From NCBI GenBank assembly GCA_045588675.1, contig JAZNER010000004.1, forward strand, positions 61,571 to 125,570: 64,000 nucleotides of DNA, read 5' to 3'. This document shows positions 57,309-64,000 of the stretch, in pieces. This stretch comes from SVTX01 sp045588675 (lineage in GTDB: Bacteria > Bacillota > Clostridia > Oscillospirales > CAG-272). The notes under the pieces were generated by a model. It was not told the DNA's origin. It saw only the letters and a list, made by a program, of their open reading frames with translations, and searched no databases. The position numbers were made by a program, and so were the translations under genes. Within the stretch, counting starts at the first letter, position 1, and every line of letters begins with the position of its first letter.

Positions 57309-58424
57309 TCATTTATTAAGTTTAGACATAGCAGTTTGCACAAGCGAATCTATGGTCTTGCCGTCAGAAGATCTCCATGTATCCGTGTTGAAGGAGTTGT
57401 CAGTGCCGAACGCGCCGGTGCTGTAGTTGTTTGCATCAGCCGTACCCCGAGTCAAAGGAACTACTTGTATCCACTTGTCTGTTTCCGCAAGCTTTGTAAA
57501 GGTAGCAGCATATACCGTCAACGAGCTTGATTTGAAGCCCTCTGAGGTGATATATATTGTCATTTCAGCGCCGCGTACTGTTCTGTTCGAGCCGAACAGA
57601 CCCTTATAAGTATAATCATCTCCCGTAGATGAATCATTGTCCAGATTCTCACGCTTTATCATCAGAGTGATAGGCTCGGACTTTCCGTCGCCGTCAAGAT
57701 CCATATTCAAAAATTCATTGGTGAAGAGCTGCTGTATAAATTTCGAGTCGCTATCGTTTGCACCCGACACATTGCCGACATAAGAAACTGTGGATGCATT
57801 GCTTCCTCGATCGTTCATATAGTCTTCGAGTGTTTGATAAGAGTTTTCGGATACTACATCATTAAGAATATCGGCAAATCTTGTAACTGCGGTCTGTGCC
57901 GCAACGATACCGATAGAATCCTTGTCAACTACGAAATTGAAATGAAGCTCACTTGATAATATCCTGTTTGACGTATTATTACCGCTATATTTGAAGGTAA
58001 CAGTAAGTGTCTTGTAGGTTTTTGATGGCACCTCTTCTTTTTGCGAAATGCCTGATACCTCGTAAATTATTTTTTCATTATTTGTAGATAGAGCTTCGGT
58101 TTTATTGTAATAATAGCTTACGTCAGAGCCGTTGTAGAAGGTAACCTCTGCTACGACGGTTGAAGAAGTGTTATTATTCAAGGTGATATCAAATTTAGCA
58201 TTAGTATCGCCTGTTTTTGCAGCCGAGGAGCTTGCATAAGTTCCGCCTGTGACCTTGATATTCGTTATATAAAACGGGGGGTATGTAAATTTTTCGACCG
58301 ACAGTCCAATCGGTGTTTCAATCGGTTCAGGCAGTGAGGCATATACCCATTCGGCAAAAACTCCCGGGAAAAAAAGGCAAATTGAGAGCAAAACACCGAG
58401 AATAGGGATAAGATATCTTCTCAT
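57309..58424 (-). CDS. Exported protein of the SipW cassette, unknown
   Basis: 371 residues. N-terminal signal-like helix MRRYLIPILGVLLSICLFFP, then an Ala-Glu-Trp region suggesting cleavage after FAEW/YAS. The mature protein is Ser/Thr/Asn-rich and beta-strand-like, with DLDGDGKSE near 240 resembling a calcium-binding loop. It starts with a 4-bp overlap with the SipW-type peptidase stop, so it is probably its substrate or partner. Surface or biofilm-matrix protein is a reasonable guess; I recognise no family. Confidence 0.65.
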   Translation of the reverse strand: MRRYLIPILGVLLSICLFFPGVFAEWVYASLPEPIETPIGLSVEKFTYPPFYITNIKVTGGTYASSSAAKTGDTNAKFDITLNNNTSSTVVAEVTFYNGSDVSYYYNKTEALSTNNEKIIYEVSGISQKEEVPSKTYKTLTVTFKYSGNNTSNRILSSELHFNFVVDKDSIGIVAAQTAVTRFADILNDVVSENSYQTLEDYMNDRGSNASTVSYVGNVSGANDSDSKFIQQLFTNEFLNMDLDGDGKSEPITLMIKRENLDNDSSTGDDYTYKGLFGSNRTVRGAEMTIYITSEGFKSSSLTVYAATFTKLAETDKWIQVVPLTRGTADANNYSTGAFGTDNSFNTDTWRSSDGKTIDSLVQTAMSKLNK

Positions 58425-59281
58425 GATAATCCCTCCGTTTCGGGTTTTGAAGCCTTGTCTTCTTTCCCCCCTCTGCCGTCATTAAACTTGTCGGCAGTGT
58501 CTTCGCATATAACGCCCAGCTCAATCAGTCTGGCTGTCTTTACTTCTTTGAGCTTTTTTTCTGCGATAGGAGTAGCTATCATAGCGAAAACAGCCAGCAG
58601 AATACAGAGGTATCCGGCAGGCGACTGCATAAAAGCAAAGAAGCTTCCTATCTTAGGAATACGCTCTCCTTTATATATAGCGCGCATCTGCTCATAAAGC
58701 ACGGGGAATTCATCCGAGTATTTAACTGCGTCACCGCGAAGCAAAAATTGACGCTGGTCAGGGTGTTTTTCGTTAGGCTCCTCTATGCCGATTATACGGT
58801 GAATTATAAGCTCACCTTTGTATTCATAAACTACGACATCATAGAGTTTAAGCTCAAACTCCCCCGGAAGCTTGCGTGTGAAGATAAGATCAAAGGCGTC
58901 AAACTGATCGTTAAGATTGTTATTTTCAAGATAAGTGTTGTCCTTATGCTTGTCCGCCATTGAGCCGCTCAATACGATCTGCGGGGTAGGAAAGCTTCCT
59001 TTTACCGTATCGCCCGAGAGATTAACAACAAGGGACAGAATAAAGGCGATTAAAATAACCGCAAAAATAACGCCCGATACGACATTCGACAAAATTCTTA
59101 CCGCGGGCTTTATTTTTTGCTCGTTATAATATTCAGTTGTGATTTTTTCGTCTTCAAGCCCGTGCTTAATCATCTTTAAAGATGATTTTACAAAATAGAC
59201 TACCATAACGCAAGATATTGCAGTTAGAATAGAAAACACTGCAAAGCACAGTATAAAGACGTAAACATCAAATTCCGTCAT
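58421..59281 (-). CDS. SipW-type (ER-like) signal peptidase I
   Basis: About 286 residues. Two or three N-terminal membrane segments, then the catalytic serine in VLSGSM (Ser107) and the histidine in IIHRIIGIE (His161) in place of the Lys of P-type enzymes, with LLRGDAVKYSDEF supplying aspartates (Asp184/Asp190). A C-terminal membrane segment follows. This is the Ser-His type of SipW, which processes TasA/TapA-like proteins. The ATG at 59281 has GGGAAAGAAAA upstream. Positions in the cassette: between two probable substrates. Confidence 0.85.
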   Translation of the reverse strand: MTEFDVYVFILCFAVFSILTAISCVMVVYFVKSSLKMIKHGLEDEKITTEYYNEQKIKPAVRILSNVVSGVIFAVILIAFILSLVVNLSGDTVKGSFPTPQIVLSGSMADKHKDNTYLENNNLNDQFDAFDLIFTRKLPGEFELKLYDVVVYEYKGELIIHRIIGIEEPNEKHPDQRQFLLRGDAVKYSDEFPVLYEQMRAIYKGERIPKIGSFFAFMQSPAGYLCILLAVFAMIATPIAEKKLKEVKTARLIELGVICEDTADKFNDGRGGKEDKASKPETEGLS

Positions 59282-59299
59282 TTTTCTTTCCCATTCGAC

Positions 59300-59336
59300 A
59301 ACATAATCCCATGCTTCCACATGGGATTATGTTTTT
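59300..59336. other. Intercistronic hairpin in the SipW cassette
   Basis: A 14-bp perfect stem (AACATAATCCCATG and complement, loop CTTCCA) lies between the first substrate gene and the peptidase gene, 15-20 nt before the peptidase ribosome site. On the sense (minus) strand no T run follows, so it is not a standard terminator there; a T run exists only on the plus strand. It may protect the upstream mRNA and set relative amounts. Confidence 0.65.
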
Positions 59337-59381
59337 TATAAAAAATTTAGATTTCTTTAAGCGTCTAGCCTTCTCACTTTA

Positions 59382-59963
59382 TCAAGAAGCAGGATTGATG
59401 TTTATCTTAAACAATGCACTCGCTTGCTTAGTCTGGAAGTCCAGGAATTCGTCATACGAACCAAGATTGAACTCTCTCATACTGATAGCAGTGGCAAGAG
59501 CGGAAGCCTCAAGCGTGTAGAAGTAATTGCCATTCGAATCCGGTTCTGTCCAAGATCCTGAATTCAACTGAATTTTGAAATCGGGAGCAAGAGTATATAT
59601 CTGTTCACCATCATATTTTGTTGTTTCAAGATCAATACCCGTTATGGTTATTACAGCATTAAGTGCTTTGCTAAGAGGGGTGCTTGAAATATCGCCGGAA
59701 GGAGTGAATTTTATAACGAGTTTTCCGGTAAAGGTCAACGTGGTATCGAGTGTGCCGTCCTTAGGCTCTACAACAAGCTTAAGAGTATTGGAGTCTGCAT
59801 GATATGCACCCGAAGATCCAAGAAACTCAACCTCACCCATTTCCTTAGGTGCGGAAACGCCGGTAAGAGGGGTAATTGTGGAGTTGGAATATGTCCAAGT
59901 AGCATAAACGCCACCGATTGTAACGCACATAAGAAGCGCTACCAAAATTGTTAATTTTTTCAT
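59382..59963 (-). CDS. Secreted protein with SipW-dependent-type signal peptide
   Basis: 193 residues. The N terminus (MKKLTILVALLMCVTIGGVYATWTYS pattern, starting with KK then a long hydrophobic stretch ending A-T-W) matches SipW-dependent signal peptides of TasA/CalY-type proteins. The mature part is beta-rich and Thr/Ser-rich. The ATG at 59963 follows AGGAGGAATAATA, and the cassette promoter lies 60 bp upstream. A fibre or matrix subunit is possible by analogy to TasA; the sequence identity is not evident. Confidence 0.7.
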   Translation of the reverse strand: MKKLTILVALLMCVTIGGVYATWTYSNSTITPLTGVSAPKEMGEVEFLGSSGAYHADSNTLKLVVEPKDGTLDTTLTFTGKLVIKFTPSGDISSTPLSKALNAVITITGIDLETTKYDGEQIYTLAPDFKIQLNSGSWTEPDSNGNYFYTLEASALATAISMREFNLGSYDEFLDFQTKQASALFKININPAS

Positions 59964-60020
59964 TATTATTCCTCCTGAAAATAATAAATTCATATACCTT
60001 TATATTATTAGGTTGATTAA

Positions 60021-60049
60021 AGTATAGCACAAGCAAAACAAATTGTCAA
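60021..60049 (-). promoter_or_regulatory. Promoter of the SipW-type cassette
   Basis: On the minus strand TTGACA (60044-60049), 17-nt spacer, TATACT (60021-60026). Confidence 0.88.
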
Positions 60050-60114
60050 TAAAAACTAATAATTTTAACAATTTTTTAAAATATTCTGAAATAATCTGAA
60101 ATAAATTAATACGG

Positions 60115-62151
60115 TTATTTGCTTACTACCTTTTGCGCAACATTCTGAGGAACTGTGTCGTATCCTGTAACACTGTACTCAAAGGAGCCTCTGCCCTGAG
60201 TCATAGCGCGCAATACGATTGGGTAATCGGCAAGCTCTGCTTTGGGAGCATACGCGTGAACCACTGTGTAGCCCTCCTTCTCGGAAGCGTCCATACCCAT
60301 GACAGATGAACGGCGCTTGTTGAGGTCGCCCATAACATCACCCACCATATATTCGGGAACGGTTACGTCAAGGTCGCCAACAGGCTCAAGAAGAACGGGA
60401 CCTGCCTGTTCCAAGCACTTCTTATAAGCGAGAGAAGCTGCTGTCTTGAAGGACAACTCGTCAGAGTCAACGTCGTGATATGAGCCGTCGTGAAGGTCTG
60501 CTGCAAGTCTTGTCATAGGATAGCCGTAAGCACCCTTGAGCATTGCATCCTGAAGTCCCTTTTCAACTGCGGGATAGAAGTTCTTTGGAACTGCGCCGCC
60601 GACAACAGATACGCTGAATGTAAGTCCTTCTTCCTCTGCGGGAGAGAACTTAACCCAAACGTGACCGTACTGACCTGATCCGCCGTTTTGCTTTTTATGC
60701 TTACCTTCAACGTCAACAGTCTTTGTGATTTTTTCTCTATAGGGAATAGCGGGAACCTCGTATCTGATGTTCACGCCAAAGCGGTTCTTTAAGTTAGCCG
60801 CGAGGATAGAAAGGTGCATATCTCCCATAGCGTAAATCAACTGCTGCTTTGTTTCGGCATTATTTTCATATTTGAGAGTGCGGTCCTCCTCAGTCATTCT
60901 TGCAATAGCCTGAGAAATCTTGCTCTCGTCCTTTGCTGTAAGAGGATACATAGCACGGCAGAAATAAGGAGTGGGATACTTAACTGTCTTATAGGTAAGT
61001 GTGCCGTCTGCGAGTGTATCGTTTGTATTGGTGTCGCTGAGCTTTGAAACCATACCGATGTCGCCGCAAGCAAGCTCGTCAACCTCGATCTGCTTATTAC
61101 CCTTCATAATGTAAATGTGAGCAAACTTTTCATCAACACCGCTTCTTGAGTTCTTTAACACTGTATCGCGCTTGATTGTGCCCGACATAACCTTGAAGAA
61201 GGACATTTTTCCTACAAACGGGTCTGCAACTGTCTTGAATACGAATACAGAAGGCTTGCCTTCAATATCAATTGCAAGCTTGTCGCCGCTCTCAAGATCT
61301 TCTGACTTTTTAGCTGTGTGTCTTGGGAAGGAAGCCGCGATAGAATCCATCATAGCGATAACGCCCCAAAGTCTTATAGCCGCGCCACAGTAAACGGGAG
61401 TGATAGAGCCGTCAATAATACCCTCGTGAAGAGCGTTTACCGATTCTTCCTTTGTAAAGGGCTCGCCCGCGAAGAATTTTTCCATCATTTCGTCAGATGT
61501 GCCCGCGAGAGCTTCGTTGAGAACATCCTTATATTTTTCAGCCTCTGCTTCAAGAGCAGGAGTCATATCTGTGGGAATTCTCTTACCCGAATCGTCGTAA
61601 ATATATGCCTGCATATCAAGCAAGTCGATCATAGTAAGGTCTTTACCGTTTTTGCCAACGGGGATAAATACGGGGCAGAGAGATTTACCGAATTTGTCAT
61701 GAAGCTGATTAAAGGTTGCGCCGAAGTGAGCGTCATAGTTATCGCACTTGTTGATGAAGAACGCTCTTGGAATACCTGCATCTACTGCCTTATCCCAAGC
61801 AAGCTCTGTACCAACTTCCATTCCCGCCTTACCGTCAACGCAAATAACGCAAGAATCGGCAACGCGCGCACCCTGAGCAACCTCGCCTTCAAAGTCAAGG
61901 TAACCGGGTGTATCTATAATATTGATCTTAACATCCTTCCAGAATACATGAGCAAGGGATGATGAAAGTGAGAATTTTCTTAATTGTTCCTCTGCGTCAT
62001 AGTCGCAAACTGTGTTTCCGTCGGGAACATTTCCAAGACGGTCTGTTCCGCCACTTACGAAAAGCATAGCCTCTGCAAGTGAGGTCTTACCGCTTCCGCC
62101 GTGTCCTGCAAGAGCAATATTTCTGATTTGTTTTGTGTTGTACTGAGCCAT
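60115..62151 (-). CDS. EF-G-like translational GTPase (FusA2-type)
   Basis: About 678 residues. G1 GHGGSGKTS near 17-25, the DTPGYLDF switch and NKCD are present, with the EF-G-like domains II to V following. It resembles the EF-G-like paralogue group (FusA2) rather than EF-G itself: the insertion G' region is short, and main EF-G is normally next to the str operon. The role is unproven. The ATG at 62151 gives the usual MAQYNTKQIRNIALAGHGGSG start but has only a weak GGA upstream; a GTG ten codons earlier with AAAGGG is the alternative. Confidence 0.85.
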   Translation of the reverse strand: MAQYNTKQIRNIALAGHGGSGKTSLAEAMLFVSGGTDRLGNVPDGNTVCDYDAEEQLRKFSLSSSLAHVFWKDVKINIIDTPGYLDFEGEVAQGARVADSCVICVDGKAGMEVGTELAWDKAVDAGIPRAFFINKCDNYDAHFGATFNQLHDKFGKSLCPVFIPVGKNGKDLTMIDLLDMQAYIYDDSGKRIPTDMTPALEAEAEKYKDVLNEALAGTSDEMMEKFFAGEPFTKEESVNALHEGIIDGSITPVYCGAAIRLWGVIAMMDSIAASFPRHTAKKSEDLESGDKLAIDIEGKPSVFVFKTVADPFVGKMSFFKVMSGTIKRDTVLKNSRSGVDEKFAHIYIMKGNKQIEVDELACGDIGMVSKLSDTNTNDTLADGTLTYKTVKYPTPYFCRAMYPLTAKDESKISQAIARMTEEDRTLKYENNAETKQQLIYAMGDMHLSILAANLKNRFGVNIRYEVPAIPYREKITKTVDVEGKHKKQNGGSGQYGHVWVKFSPAEEEGLTFSVSVVGGAVPKNFYPAVEKGLQDAMLKGAYGYPMTRLAADLHDGSYHDVDSDELSFKTAASLAYKKCLEQAGPVLLEPVGDLDVTVPEYMVGDVMGDLNKRRSSVMGMDASEKEGYTVVHAYAPKAELADYPIVLRAMTQGRGSFEYSVTGYDTVPQNVAQKVVSK

Positions 62152-62265
62152 TGTTCTGTTCCATAACCCGCAATATTTCACGAGTCCCTTTCATAAAATT
62201 TATCTATTGAATTTTCTTCCGTTAAAAGCTTATATTCAACGACCGAAAACAATGAGCATATACAT

Positions 62266-62294
62266 ATTATACAACATTTTCCATAAAAATTCAA
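62266..62294 (-). promoter_or_regulatory. Promoter of the EF-G-like gene
   Basis: On the minus strand TTGAAT (62289-62294), 17-nt spacer, TATAAT (62266-62271). The remaining gap up to the tatD terminator holds only AT-rich sequence. Confidence 0.75.
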
Positions 62295-62418
62295 TAATTT
62301 CGGTTAATTTTTTTCTATCCGATTTGTAGAAGTTGCACCCTTAAATTTGTACATTTATCACAATTTAGGGCATTTTGCCCTATAAAATCAACTCTTAAGC
62401 AGAAAAAACAGACTTTGA

Positions 62419-62465
62419 GAAAAAAATAAAAGGCAAAAATCAATCAAATCCGATGAATTTTGCCT
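62419..62465 (-). terminator. Terminator of the yigZ-tatD unit
   Basis: On the minus strand AGGCAAAA...TTTTGCCT with an inner ATC/GAT pair, followed by TTTATTTTTTT. Confidence 0.75.
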
Positions 62466-62492
62466 GCTTATTTAATTATATCTCAAATGCTA

Positions 62493-63299
62493 TCATATTC
62501 CAAACAGCCTTCTTGCGTTTTTTTCTGTGATTTCTGCGATTTCATCATAAGAAATACCGAAAATATCCGCTGCCATCTGAGCCGTATTTGACATAAGCAT
62601 TGAATTATTCAGCTTGCCTCTGTGCGGAACGGGAGCAAGATACGGTGAGTCTGTTTCAATCAGAAGTCTGTCAAGCGGAACAGCTCTGCACGCCTCTCTT
62701 ACTCTTTGGGCGGTTTTATATGTCAATGTGCCCGAAAACGAAACATACCAGCCGCGCTTGACGATTTCGCGCACCATCTCCGCGCTCATACTGCAGCTGT
62801 GTAAAACTCCCGTGACCTTTGGGTATCTGCACATCATATCAAAGGTGTCGCCGTGCGCCTCTCTGTTGTGAATGATCACGGGCAGCCCTACCTCCTCGGC
62901 AAGCTCCATTTGCTTTGAAAAATACTCAAATTGCAGGGGCTTATTGACAGGCTGCCAATAATAATCAAATCCAATCTCGCCTATCGCAACTATTTTATTT
63001 TTCTTTTGCAGCTCCACTGTTCTGACAAGAGCGCGAAGCTTCTCTATCTCCTCGTCAGCCGACAGCTTGCACGCGTTCTGCGCGTCACTTGGGTGGATAC
63101 CGACTGCCGCGTACATAAAATCGTATTTCAAGGCTTGGTTTACCGCGATGTATGAGTTATCGGGGTCAGCGCCCACATTAATTACTCCGCTGACAATTCT
63201 CCCAAATTCCTCGTTTGACAAAATACTGTCAACTCCGCCCTCAAGCTCATCAAATCTTTTGTCAAAATAATGCGCGTGAGTATCAAAAATCTTATTCAT
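62493..63299 (-). CDS. tatD: TatD-family deoxyribonuclease
   Basis: 268 residues, the usual size. Metal-site motifs are DTHAHYFDKRF at the N terminus, GIHPSDA near 72, EIGFDYYW, IHNREA, HSCS and ETDSPYL near the C terminus. It degrades DNA or RNA 3' ends; in Firmicutes the gene is often next to metS or rnmV, absent here. The ATG follows GGAGATTTAGCTTAG. It follows yigZ by 20 bp and shares its terminator. Confidence 0.93.
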   Translation of the reverse strand: MNKIFDTHAHYFDKRFDELEGGVDSILSNEEFGRIVSGVINVGADPDNSYIAVNQALKYDFMYAAVGIHPSDAQNACKLSADEEIEKLRALVRTVELQKKNKIVAIGEIGFDYYWQPVNKPLQFEYFSKQMELAEEVGLPVIIHNREAHGDTFDMMCRYPKVTGVLHSCSMSAEMVREIVKRGWYVSFSGTLTYKTAQRVREACRAVPLDRLLIETDSPYLAPVPHRGKLNNSMLMSNTAQMAADIFGISYDEIAEITEKNARRLFGI

Positions 63300-63319
63300 C
63301 TAAGCTAAATCTCCAAACT

Positions 63320-63952
63320 TTACCTATAATCAAAGCGCTCGCCCGTCTTGACGGGAGCATCCTTGCCGCCCGACATTTCAATTATCTTGTCTGTAAGTGA
63401 TTTGACAAAAACCTCTTTAATTGCAAATTTGACGATTACCTTGTCCGAAAAATCGGTGTCGTCGATTATTGCGTTAAAGGTGGGCAGGATTACCGCATAT
63501 TTCTGATAATCCGAATAAGAGCAGGAAAGAGAAAGCTCGGTATATTTTTCATAAGTGACTATTTTTGCCGCGTCAAGCGCAATTTTAGCTCCGTGAGAGT
63601 ATGCGCGGACAAGTCCGCCCGCACCCAATAAAATTCCGCCGAAATATCTTGTCACGACAACGACCGCGTCGCAAACTCCGCTCTTGCGAACCGTGTCAAG
63701 CATAGGCACGCCCGCCGTTCCCTGCGGCTCTCCGTCGTCGGAGTATCGGGCAATGGCATCTCCTCGCATCATATAGGCAAACACGTTGTGGGTGGCGTCC
63801 TGATATTCCTTTTTCAGGCGTTTAACGAAGGCTTGCGCCTCCTCCTCGCTATCGGTACGGATCGCGTGACCGATAAAGACCGACCGCTTCTCTTCAAATT
63901 CCGCGTGCGCCTCCTGACGGACCGTTGTAAAAAATTCCGTTTTCTCGCTCAT
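63320..63952 (-). CDS. yigZ: YigZ/IMPACT-family protein
   Basis: About 210 residues. The N-terminal Impact domain has the EFEEKRSVFIGHA, DATHNVFAYM, DDGEPQGTAGVP and VVVTRYFGGILLGAGGLVRAY signature; a ferredoxin-like DUF1949 domain follows (about 140-210). The function is unknown, with possible regulation of translation by analogy to IMPACT. The ATG at 63952 is 5 nt after AGGAGGGG; the 13 codons before it have no site. A TATAAT box lies at 63981-63986, with its -35 beyond the window edge. Confidence 0.92.
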   Translation of the reverse strand: MSEKTEFFTTVRQEAHAEFEEKRSVFIGHAIRTDSEEEAQAFVKRLKKEYQDATHNVFAYMMRGDAIARYSDDGEPQGTAGVPMLDTVRKSGVCDAVVVVTRYFGGILLGAGGLVRAYSHGAKIALDAAKIVTYEKYTELSLSCSYSDYQKYAVILPTFNAIIDDTDFSDKVIVKFAIKEVFVKSLTDKIIEMSGGKDAPVKTGERFDYR

Positions 63953-64000
63953 CCGATCCCCTCCTTTTCTCATTTCCCCTATTATATCCAAAAACGCGTC

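Overview
The window comes from a low-to-moderate-GC, endospore-forming bacterium of the Firmicutes, most likely class Clostridia. Evidence: the spoIIAA-spoIIAB-sigF operon, a SpoIIQ-like M23 protein and a SleB/CwlJ-type hydrolase; an ylmE-sepF-ylmH-ileS-lspA-rluD cell-division cluster in the Bacillus order; a tRNA-Tyr T-box in front of tyrS; AGGAGG-type ribosome sites; and many TTGACA-17-TATAAT promoters. Most of the window is ordinary chromosome. Gene names come from recognised motifs and remembered families; no database was searched.

Layout. 1-4541: one end of an integrated prophage-like element (nuclease, DnaC-like loader, replisome organizer, excisionase, CI-type repressor, tyrosine integrase). 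It abuts the 3' end of a tRNA-Ser(GGA) gene and continues off the left edge. 4.6-9.5 kb: copper ATPase CopA, with a CopZ-like domain that has its own internal start signals, then greA, rluD and lspA. 9.5-19.1 kb: a phosphodiesterase, ileS, ylmH, sepF, yggS, an orphan HlyD-like adaptor, miaA and queA, nearly all on the minus strand. 19.3-26.2 kb: dapA, an SDR, an FkbM methyltransferase, a HIT protein, a nucleotidyltransferase, then a small island (collapsed methyltransferase, four-helix-bundle gene, array of about eight micro-hairpins) framed by two inverted copies of a 41-bp sequence, then gdhA. 26.5-33.4 kb: a DUF1934 protein, asnS, Mini-III RNase, cyclophilin, SpoIIQ-like protein, a DUF378 protein and a two-gene sugar operon. 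33.6-46.4 kb: class B PBP, CPBP protease with a tetrapeptide-repeat tail, MreB-like protein, Maf, a DUF815 AAA ATPase, an unknown lipoprotein, aspS, a phosphoribosyltransferase, thiI and an exonuclease. 46.7-52.2 kb: PDZ-radical-SAM protein, der, obg, ppa, then an independent non-coding RNA candidate and two tiny genes. 52.2-64 kb: SleB/CwlJ hydrolase with a C10 tract, T-box plus tyrS, sigF operon, a three-gene SipW-type secretion cassette, an EF-G-like GTPase, tatD and yigZ.

Main themes are envelope growth and division (sepF, ylmH, PBP, MreB-like, Maf, hydrolases), sporulation control, tRNA charging and modification (ileS, asnS, aspS, tyrS, miaA, queA, thiI) and ribosome-linked GTPases (der, obg, EF-G-like). 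The least explained pieces are the roughly 210-nt RNA at 51497-51707, the hairpin-array island at 23.7-24.85 kb, the SipW cassette, the phase-variable-looking C10 tract in the hydrolase gene, and two intergenic tandem arrays sharing an ATTTYGCAA core.
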